Source: Anastrepha obliqua
Taxonomy: Eukaryota; Arthropoda; Insecta; Diptera; Tephritidae
Length of the DNA stretch: 64,000 nt
NCBI RefSeq assembly: GCF_027943255.1
Contig: NC_072896.1
Coordinates: forward strand, 7,378,001 to 7,442,000
Direction: 5' to 3'
Below the pieces are notes generated by a model. That model was not told the DNA's origin, did not search any database, and saw only the letters and a program-made list of their open reading frames with translations. The position numbers and the translations under genes were made by a program. The first letter of the stretch is position 1; each line of letters starts with the position of its first letter. This document shows, piece by piece, positions 55,041 to 64,000 of the stretch.

Positions 55041-56439
55041 GAAATAAGGTGGTTTTCATCACCTCAATCAGCAATGCCACTATTTTTGCACCCACGCAAG
55101 CAGCTGCTTGGCTATAATGAACTTTTTTTCGTTTTAAATTTTCTTGCTTTGCTTCTTTTCATTTGTGTTTTTTTTTATGATTTGTTTGTTTTTGATGCTG
55201 CAAGCGAAGTGAACAGAACATTTCCTTTGACGTGATAATTTTCTCACGTTTGAACAAAAAGAAGCTCAGAAAAATATTTGAACTGATACATTCAAAACGA
55301 CTGAAAATGAGCTAAGCTTATTTCAAAGAAATATGTGAAGAATTGTGTTGTTTTACTTGTGAAACAGTGCTTAGGTGGACGAAGTGTGAATCCATTCACA
55401 GGAAGACACCAACAGCACTGAGACCGAAAAAAGCTCAAATTAGCAAATCAAAATTCAAAGCAATGACACTCACGGAAATGCACACCTTCACTGGGTTCCT
55501 GAAAAGTTATTAGACAATATTATTTACTTTACTGATTTCAAGTTTTTAGACAATATTATTTACTTTAAAAAGTTTGCGAATAATTAAAGAGGAATGATAA
55601 TTGGCCCCCATTTCGTGGTCATAAATCCAAAAATAAACTAGCGATTTTAGTGTTTTATTCTTTTTGGTTGGTTAAAATAATGCACTTGCTATCGAAATAT
55701 ATACAACATTTGCCCCGACCTCGATGATCTCGAGAGCGCCGTAAACAGAAATTCATGTGAATGTAAATTTATATAGTTAGGAGTACAAAATAGGTACCAA
55801 ATGTCGCTTGCGCTCTATTTATTTGATCAGATGAAGTGTATATTGACAGGAAAAATGTTTGCGCCTTCTTGAGAAAAAATGGGAGAAAGATAACAGAAGC
55901 CGATTACGTTCAGTGTTTGCGTGAATGGATGATTCGCATGGAAATTTGTGTCGATAGGTGGGGCTGCAGGTTGAGGTTGATAACAAGTAATTATGTATCA
56001 AATCAATATGAAATGTTTAACATAGGTACATTTAAATAGTGGGAATACCTCGTATGTGATAGAGGATAGGCCATATATTAGATTCAATTTATTGGGAGAT
56101 AATCAACTGTTGTTGATGATTTTATAAATTTGTCAAAGCCTCCTTGAATTTGTCGGAAAAAAACTTGCCTATGACAGTTGACAGGTTATGGTATATGAAG
56201 AAATTAATACGAATTAAAATCAGTCAATCTGCAGGTCTCTTCGATTTGCCAAGCCTTAGCACTGAGATAGAGCTTCCAAAACCTAGATTTGTCTCGAAGC
56301 ACTTAATTAGTATAAGTAAGACCGCGTTCATAAATTGTGATGAATTTTTAAGGTATCAGATTTTAAATCGAAATAAAACAACGAAAATTCAAATTGATTG
56401 GGCAATCTTTACTATTTTTGAGTGACATTTATTTTTTAA
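55041..56439. other. No gene recognised
   Basis: Contains a 37-bp direct duplication around TTAGACAATATTATTTACTT (about 55511 and 55548). A plus-strand frame of 93 codons (56144-56425) starts from a non-ATG codon and has no known motif. No mobile element recognised. Confidence 0.4.
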
Positions 56440-57110
56440 AGATAATCTCTTTCAAATGTTGGCCGCAACTGATCCGTGATTTGGCCATCCGTAAACACCA
56501 TTTTTGAATGACTTCGGTCGGTGTTTCGTAAATAGCTTCAGTAATGTTGGCTTCCAATGCCTCAATTCAAGCTGATTTATGCACAAATCATTTAGACTTT
56601 ACTTATCGCCACGATTAAGAGTTCAGAAGGGTGATATCATACGACCTTGGTGGCCAATCCACTAATCCGAGACTAGAGGTAAATTGCTCACTGAAACGAT
56701 TACTCAGTAAATCCATTGTTTCACGGGCTGTATGACAAGTAGCGCCTTGTAGTGTCTTGGGGGAACAAAATGTTGTGGAGATCACGGGCTTCAGTTTTCG
56801 GCACCAAAAAGTCGTTTATCATGGTGCGTTAGCGTTCGCCATTCGCTGTTACATTGGCGTCTGCCTCTTCTTTGAAGAGCTGTGGACCGATTTCACGTGG
56901 GCATTAAGCCAAAAACGGGCCTAGTCGCTAAACAGCGCTAAGTTGGTTGAGCGGGCGTTGAACACTTTTCACAGAACGTCGATTTTCGTAATACAATTGT
57001 ACGATTTGTAAACGTTCTTGTGGCGTAAGTCTTTCCATTATGAAATGTTAATGAGTACTGAAAATATTATGTATTGAGTTTGACAGTAGTCATGCGTAAT
57101 ATGTCAAAAA
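56440..57110 (-). pseudogene. DD41D-type transposase relic
   Basis: The minus strand starts at an ATG near 57040 with MERLTPQERLQIVQLYYENR (first helix-turn-helix). It then jumps to a decayed first-Asp block (LFSD, ARFWLN-like, about 56945-56905), EEADANVTANGER, a broken second-Asp region (HNILFPQDTTRRY-like, about 56770) and the C-terminal end near 56460 (RSHSKMVFTDGQITDQLR). Many stops; much of the linker between the DNA-binding and catalytic domains is deleted. The strand direction and family are clear, but termini were not found, although CCCCTATTGGAAAAAGTACC near 57110-57130 may be part of one. Confidence 0.7.
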
Positions 57111-58607
57111 ACCCCTATTGGAAAAAGTACCTCCAATTAGATCACACTTTATATTCCACATGGGACGCAAAACTGAACCAGTCGTCAATTATAAAACCCA
57201 GATATTTTATCTGACGTGAAGATTTAAATTTCGAGTGTGCCTATACTGCAATAGGCTGTAGAAATTCTCGGTATGCAGCTTTGAAAAAGTACATAGAACG
57301 TTTTTTTTGCCACCCAATATTATTGAAGTTATACGAACTAAGCAATTCATTGAAAAATATTTTGCATCACTCGATTCACCGAATTCGTTATTAATTTCCT
57401 GCAGGGAATGTATCAAAAACTTACCTAACTTAAAATTGTGCACTCACTTGTGAACTTTTTACATAACAACCATTTTGCCCGCGTGTGGCATGTGGCTGCC
57501 ACAAGTGAGTACGTACACTTTTACTACACAGGTACATTATTGTCACGCAATTAAACGCACAAGTGCGCCAATAAAGTAGGATTGTGCGTTGGCAATAACT
57601 ACAAATGCGATCTGTGTGTGCGTTTGCCTGACTACGCATCAACAAAATGGCAAGTCATAAACCCAATTAGCCTGCCAAACGCAAAAAACAAAAAACAAAA
57701 AAAAACGAAAGTAATAACAATAAAAGTGGCGTTGATAACAAAAAAAAATCATGAAATATGCCAGGTAATAATACAATTGAGACAATGATCTCTTATAAAA
57801 AAACACTTTTTATAAGTAAGAATTCCTGAATGTGTTTCATAATTTAATAACTCTAACCACTTACGAGACCATTCTTTGACAACTTTTGCGCCAAGAGCCG
57901 CATATCCAAAAAAGGTTGATGCAACAACAAACGATGACAGCTACTATAAACCGAAGCGTGACAAAAGCGAATGAATAATAGATGTATGTGTATACGTGTA
58001 TACGTATGTATATATAGATATATGTATGTGTAATATGTGTGTGCTTGTATGCATGTAAAGCGAGAGCTCTGTGAGCTAAACTACAGTAAAATGAGTAACT
58101 AAATTACTGCTTTATAGCCGGCGTCTGTTGTTAGCAACGGAAGCGGAAGTACACGTGGTTTTAGGGTGCAACAATAACAATAGAGAGTATTAGCTTACCG
58201 TTGCAAAGGACAACAGCCTGCTGTTGCAGGTACTTTCATACGGACGGTTTTGGCCAGCAGTTGGCGTCAGGTGTCTGACTGTGGTAAACAGGTGTGGTGG
58301 AGGGTAAGGGCTACTGAGATGTTTATGAGAATTTGTGGTAGCTATTCAACAAAGGTTAGGTACACACAGTAGTGTCAGAAGATATATGTACATATTTGTG
58401 CATGTAAAGGGTGAGTCGATAGAACTAGAAGTTAAAATTAAATGAGAGAAAGATGTGAAGTGAAACATCGTAAACTCAAAACTTTATCAAGCAGCTATTC
58501 TTAACTGTCCGAGCTTGGTTCAAAATTATTGATTATTTTTATTGTTTGGCAAGCGCTTTAACTAACATTAAAAAAATGGATGTTAAAAAAAAAAAAAAAA
58601 TAAAGAT

Positions 58608-58650
58608 GGAGCTAAACCAAACACGCAAAAAGGCTGTACGCGCCAATTAC
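58608..58650 (+). mobile_element. SINE 3' end remnant
   Basis: GGAGCTAAACCAAACACGCA followed by an AAAGGCTGTACGCGCCAATT block is the last 43 bp of the SINE, placed after a poly-A run. The rest of the copy is absent, consistent with extreme 5' truncation. Confidence 0.65.
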
Positions 58651-59745
58651 AAAAAAAAAAAAACCAAAAAAAACAATTTTTGATTTAAAATAATATTTAA
58701 TATCGGATATCTTGAAACCAGTTATGTTTTGGAGCCATATAACCAAGTGATATAACCTAATTAAACAGAATTTACCCAAATAATAATGTTCTTAACCCTT
58801 TACCGCATATGCGCTCATATATGGTATTGCAGTTTTGATTCAATTTTATTTCGAAATTAAGTAATATGAAATAATTCACTTTATTTTAATGCATCAAATA
58901 TATATTTGGCCATAAAAAAAAGTAAAAAAAGTGGCTATTATTTTGCAAAATTTTGAAATAACCTCACTTTTGATTCAATTTCAAAAAACGATAACAGAAA
59001 ACGAAACGTAAGTACTTTTGGATAGAAAAAAATATATATTTTCATGGAGTCATTGTACTCATCTCTCTCGGCAGACAAATTTTTTTTTCGCTTTTCAACT
59101 GTTTTCTATATTTTACAACTAGTTTTCATATATGGTTCCGTAAAACAAAAACTAAAGTATAAAACTTTTTCATAATTTTTTTTTAAGTGAAAATTCCTAG
59201 GCGTCTATGGACGAGAGAGAAAAAAGATATAACGTAAAGGAAAATGAGAGAGAGAGCTATACCTTATATATTTCCTATTTTCGTGAGTTTTTCCTTGTGG
59301 TTGCTAATTTCTAGTGAGAAATAACACTGCCTACTCTTTGGCGCTTGTTTGTTGGTGCAAACTTGTAGGAAATATATTTTTGGTGCCTACTTTTTGACGT
59401 TATATTTCCTTGGTGCCTACTGTATGGGGCGTTCTTTGGTCCCAATTTTTTTGGGGTTTTTTTTTGTGCCTATTTCCGTTTCGTGGCTAGTGCTTGTGCG
59501 TACTATAAAGTGCTATCCATTCTGGCGTCGGATTTATTGGTATTGCCTTGCGGTAATTTGTGCCGTTGCTGTGGTCTTGAAATCGCTGCGTTTGAGTGGG
59601 TGATAAACGCTTGGAGTAGTGCGCGTTGTTGCCACGGTTTGTGTCCGGCGTTTACCTACACCGGTCGACCCTTCTCCGTTTTTTGTAAATTTTATCTATT
59701 TGTATTCTCTACAAATGTTGTGAATTTATTTAGATATATATTCTT

Positions 59746-59790
59746 TCTCTCTCTCTCTCTCTCTCTCTCTCATTCTCTCTCGGGTCTCTC
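59746..59790 (+). repeat. (CT)n microsatellite
   Basis: Twelve to thirteen uninterrupted CT units followed by imperfect CATTCTCTCTCGGGTCTCTC. Fly (CT)n/(GA)n tracts can bind GAGA-factor-type proteins, but nothing nearby shows a promoter. Confidence 0.95.
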
Positions 59791-60172
59791 CCTCTTTCCT
59801 TGTCTGCCTTACAAGTTTCACTTCTGTTGTGTGTACTAAGCTAAGCGCACTTTTTTTAATATGTCTTATTGATAATTAAACAAAGCTATTTCCACCGTGA
59901 AACTATTTTCTTCTAACGACTTTATTAATTCATGACGTAAAAGGTTGAGTATCTAGTATGATTTGTCCGGTAACTTGGATTGCTGCATTCAATTTTAAAC
60001 ATTTTTGTTGTAAACAACTTTTTCCTCATTGGTACAAATCTCGTTTTTAATTTATTTTAAAGATGCGCTTGTCAAATTAAACTAAAATCAATTATTTGAC
60101 TAGTTTTTAATACTTGTTTTTGCTATTTTTTTGATTTTCATTCATTTTTTATAAAAGTATAGCTTTTAACCC

Positions 60173-60440
60173 ACCGTAACGGAGTAGGTTGGTGAGTGAC
60201 TACCAATTGAGGATGCTGAGGCTCAATTCTCCGTGCATGAAACACCAAAATAACAGGGGTCGCCCCTTAGCAAAGGCAAACCTCCAAGTGTATTTCTGCC
60301 ATGAAAAAGCTTCTCATAAAAAACATCTGCCTTTCGGAGTCGGCTTGAAACTGTAGGTCCCTCCATTTGTGGAACAACATCAAGACGCACGCCACAAATA
60401 GGAGGAGGAGATCGGTCAAACACTCAAAAATGGTGTAAGC
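60173..60440 (+). mobile_element. tRNA-derived SINE, diverged copy
   Basis: The head is eroded (GTAACGGAGTAGGTTGGTGA; CTCAATTCTCCGTGCATGAA). The body is well kept (ACCTCCAAGTGTATTTCTGC; the TGTAGGTCCCTCCATTTGTG block; AGGAGATCGGTCAAACACTC), and the 3' end GGTGTAAGCGACAATATTAT retains the GTGTAAGCG word also found in the RTE-like LINE tail. No target-site duplication seen. Confidence 0.85.
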
Positions 60441-60444
60441 GACA

Positions 60445-63400
60445 ATATTATCTACAGCTCATATAACAAAAGTCATGTGAGTCCAACTTTCCAACCTCAT
60501 ATAAAAATGAAAAAAAAAAAAAAAATAATAGAGTTTCATCAGAATATCAAGCTTTTTAATTAGAAACATCTAGAAAAACTCTCGTTATTTAGTTGTATAG
60601 CCTATTCAATTTTTTTGATATGGAAGAAAGTACACAACATGGCCAATTATCAAAAATCAACGGGATTTTTTAGCAACTTCAAACTTTTTTAGTTTAAATC
60701 CAGGAGCAGTTTTGTTCAAGAGAAAGTCCGCTGTCCAATCTCTTGCTGACTTCGCACCAACTTTTTTTAGATGCGAGCGCATAAGGCGGTATTAATTTAC
60801 GTTAACTTCTAAGGCAGCACTCATTTTCACATCTAATATTAACTTTATTTGGTCTTGAAGGCAAAATATGGTACGTATTTAATTGACGTTACCAGAATAT
60901 GAAATATTTTTTGCGTCGGATTTGTCGTGCAAACCATCCATCATTGCATGCGATAATTAACAGTTAACATTAAATAATTTTAACACAGTAGACGGATACT
61001 AGTTTAGCTGAGCCCTCTTATACCTGAGGAAAATTTTGTAATTTGGATGAAATGTTTACATAAACAAAACACAAATTTTCCACATAAGTGCCCAAGGCGA
61101 ATTAATCAGATGATCTACTGACATAACCTTGTACAGATACGCCTTAAATTTACGTTAGAAATTTAGTTTATGATTGGACATTTACAAAATGGTTTGTTTT
61201 TCGCTTGAAAAAGAAAATATATGACATATAAACAGATATGCACATAAAAAATTTTAAAATTGAAAATCGAAAAGTCAAAATGGTGTTACCGCTAAGACCT
61301 TGCGATTGGTGAGACTCTTTTAGCCATCTAAATACGATTTAAAATTGAAAAATTAAAATAAAGTTGCCATTGATCAGACAAGCGCTGAACCTCTCGAAAA
61401 AGTTCTGGGAAATTTGGTTGACGGAATGGCACATTGCAAAGCGAGACGTGGGGCATAAGAGGTCATGAGGTCGAAGTGCAAACATCAAATGCATCTGAAA
61501 TTGTGTTTAATGCACTCGAGCGCCTTTTATTTAGAGCAAAAGTAAGAATTTGTTAATATGAAGACGTGGTACACCAGGAACATTTTCTTGATTTCGAAAA
61601 TATTATAAATAAATCTCCTAGTTCGAATTGAATCAGCAACATAAGAGCGCCACATCAGAAGCCATAGTCATCACACGATTGAGTTTACTTTTCGGCTTTG
61701 AATGTGTCAGCATTTTAAAACAGTTGTAGCTTCAATAATTATGAACGAAATCTTAATCTTAATCTCAATTGGTGAAACCTCACCAATTCTGCACCAGACA
61801 TCTCTTTCCTGCAAGCTTTCTATTGCAAAGCCCTGTTTATGTACTTGGAGCTCATATGTAAGTGCGAGTACTCTGAACTATTTGTGCTACTCATTGGGAG
61901 TGTTTGTGTGTACTTTGTATCTTTTTATGCGTCTGTGCGTGCAATTATGTAAATAAACACAAAGGTGCTAAATTATGATTAATTACACTTTCGCATGAAT
62001 GAAAAATTCATGCACTTACACGTACACGCACACATACATATCTAGCATGTGCAATAAACAGCAAATAAGAGCTCAAAATTTACTCTGCATTTATATGTTT
62101 TGCATATTCAAGTGAACATCTGCCCGTACATTCATTTGCTCTTAAAAACGTACAGTAAATGTCAATTATGGGCATTAACAACAAGCGCCACGTGGGAAAG
62201 CATGCTTTTAACTTTGTATGTAATGGGGCCTCATTTCGAGGAACAGTGAACAAATAGAGGCACATTTTTGGCAAAACGGAGCCAGTTAGTCGAATTAAAA
62301 TCTCGGTTTAAAGTTGATAGAAAAGGAAAAAAGAAAGCCATTGAAAAATAAAAAAACTCGATGAGCAAAATAGAGTTCTAACAAATGGAGTGTCAATTTC
62401 AGCCCTGTTATTAATCATGGTAAGCTTTACAATCCCAGATTACTGAACTGAACTGAACTTAAAAATTCCCAGTTATCACGCAGCTGTTATGCAGATTTCA
62501 GATTCAGCCAGCGAAAAAACGACAGCACATCAGCATTTTGACTAATTTTTACAATTTTTTTAAATTTTTTAAATTTTTTTATTTGGTTTTTTTTTCTAAA
62601 TTTTTTTGATAAAAGTGTTGTGTATGTTCGAACCAGCGGGTAGAGTTGACGCATCTAAAAATTTTTTATGATCGTAATTGAGCTGCATTTCAGAGATCCT
62701 CAAAAAAGTTGTTGTGCCATATTTTTCGTCTCATCGTTCAGAGTCTCTGACATTCGCAACTCAGGTGTCTAAAGAGTTCTGACTACCCTGCATCTACTCT
62801 AAAAGTAGTCATGGTGGGCCTTTTCTCCAAATGCTTGCCAAATACTATGCTTTATTTCCGAATGCCTCTCGATAAAGATGTACTCCGTTGGTACTAAAAT
62901 ATGCAGGTTTTGAGATCGCCTTTTGTTCCATGCATGCCAGGTGAATTCGGTTTTATTGCAGGTTGCCACCTTTTTCTTTGAAAGAATTTCCTTCTAGTGT
63001 GCGGTAAGCGTAACCTCGAACCTTGTATTCAATACGTACAATAAATAAAAATAGGTATGTACGTATGTGAATCCGATAATTTTTTTCAGTAAAGCTAATA
63101 AATAATCCACTCCAGAACATTTCTCATTTACAATTTCTCCGAAAATTTGATAAATCAAAACCGTGATACATTTTCCTTCATAAATAAAAAATATGTTCGC
63201 ATGCATTTTTAATATTAAAAGTGGCAGAAAGGGCACTTAAGCAACTAGAAAAAAACGTGCATTAAGCTCAGAGGCACATGGTGCCTTCAAAGGAAAGACT
63301 GCTCCCACAAAACAACAAAAAAAAGGAAGAAAAAAACACACACACAAAAAACATTCAACAAATGGCGCGTAAAACTTGACGCCAAATGCGGCAATAACTA

Positions 63401-64000
63401 AATGGGGCTAAAGCGAAATGAGGCAGATGAAACAGTAGAACCAAATGTGGATAAAGCAACACTGTTCATTGCTGGAAAGCAACAAAAAAGGTACCAGCAT
63501 AAAAGTGACGTTGCCATAAAAAACGAATACCTTTCGCACTCAGAGAAGTGTAAAAAAAAACGAAAAAAAGCCTAAGCTAAAACTGGAGCATGAGAAAGGA
63601 AAGTGGCAAAGGCAAACTGAGAGTTCAAGCAGTGGGGCAAAAAGCTGACTAACTTACCACACTAAGGCATTGCAGCTGGTATGCTAATTTTATCAGTTGA
63701 GTTAGAAACACTAGATAAAAGTAAGAAAATCATACCAACAATGAACAAATTGTGTAGGAAAACGCAAATGTATGTATGTTTGTATGCGTTTGCTCTTGCT
63801 ACTCCATATTTAACAAAAGCGCTTACTGGCTTTCTTCATTTTGCTTCTTATTCAAATTTAGTTTTTTATTCACACATTCAAATCTACATCTGTTTGTTTC
63901 CGTGAGTTTGCATTTTGATGCGTTCGAGGCGTGAGATCGTACATTCATTCATACGTCCACTATAATTATCTTTCTCGATAAGAACTTGCCAGCGGGCGCT
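60445..64000. other. No gene recognised
   Basis: Three and a half kb of intergenic DNA. 61360-61540 is somewhat less AT-rich (near CTCGAAAAAGTTCTGGGAAA), 62540-62620 is a T-rich tract, and 63300-63500 is A-rich. A few ATG frames of 60-84 codons show nothing recognisable. No mobile element with clear ends. Confidence 0.4.

Larger units (their letters stand above)
57111..60172. other. No gene recognised; AT-rich intergenic DNA
   Basis: Three kb with CATA/TATG words (57980-58050), A-rich tracts and a (CT)n microsatellite. Frames such as 59483-59839 lack an ATG and run through the (CT)n repeat. TTAACCCTTTACCGCATATG at 58794 looks like a single piggyBac-type end, but I find no partner. Confidence 0.4.

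Noticed and set aside
58794..58830. Possible piggyBac-type end TTAACCCTTTACCGCATATG
   Set aside because: No inverted partner with TTAA was found downstream, so a single end is not enough.

Overview
The window reads as nuclear DNA of a higher fly (Diptera, Brachycera), most likely a tephritid fruit fly. The grounds are: very AT-rich sequence full of CATA/TATG microsatellites; several mariner elements, including one DD41D element of the type I remember as the 'rosa' family first found in Ceratitis; one abundant tRNA-derived SINE; and RNase H-bearing LINE tails. The species cannot be fixed from sequence alone. I see no complete conserved host protein gene, no rRNA and no genuine tRNA. The window is either gene-poor intergenic DNA or part of a very large intron.

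Layout. 1-3.3 kb: three LINE 3' ends around a palindromic MITE (650-1062). 6.38-7.64 kb: complete but dead DD34D mariner with matching TIRs and TA duplications. 7.6-11.7 kb: A/T low-complexity DNA with a degenerate tandem array. 11.7-13.75 kb: SINE, a nearly intact DD41D transposase gene and a second DD41D-type element 10 bp away. 15.2-16.5 kb: RTE-like LINE with a 400-codon open frame but altered catalytic residues. 17.04-18.3 kb: second full-length mariner. 23.0-26.3 kb: piggyBac-type MITE, 122-bp tandem repeats, and a DD41D deletion derivative carrying a 1.8-kb nested repeat-rich insertion. 26.6-28.5 kb: LINE tail and a mariner. 31-33 and 36-37 kb: LINE fragments, one split by a mariner derivative. 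33.9-35.3 kb: a GC/CpG-rich patch in trinucleotide-rich DNA, the best candidate for host regulatory or 5' untranslated sequence. 38.3-38.9 kb: SINE split by a small TIR element. 40.35-41.48 kb: TIR element with TAA duplications carrying a 3' exon for a C2H2-type protein. 45.8-47.0 kb: DD41D derivative with a piggyBac-type MITE inside. 47.4-50.5 kb: two LINEs, one holding a SINE. 52.3-53.8 kb: mariner interrupted by a SINE. 53.9-60.4 kb: MITE, two SINEs and a DD41D relic. 60.4-64 kb: nothing recognised.

How the parts relate. The window is a record of nested transposition. Target-site duplications of 9-12 bp around four SINE copies give clean insertion events and a relative order. The SINE 3' tail resembles the 3' tail of the RTE-like LINE at 15.3 kb, so that LINE type probably mobilises it. 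Several Tc1/mariner copies have lost the middle of the transposase but keep both ends. The most open question is the TIR element at 40.35-41.48 kb, whose only coding segment is not a transposase I recognise.
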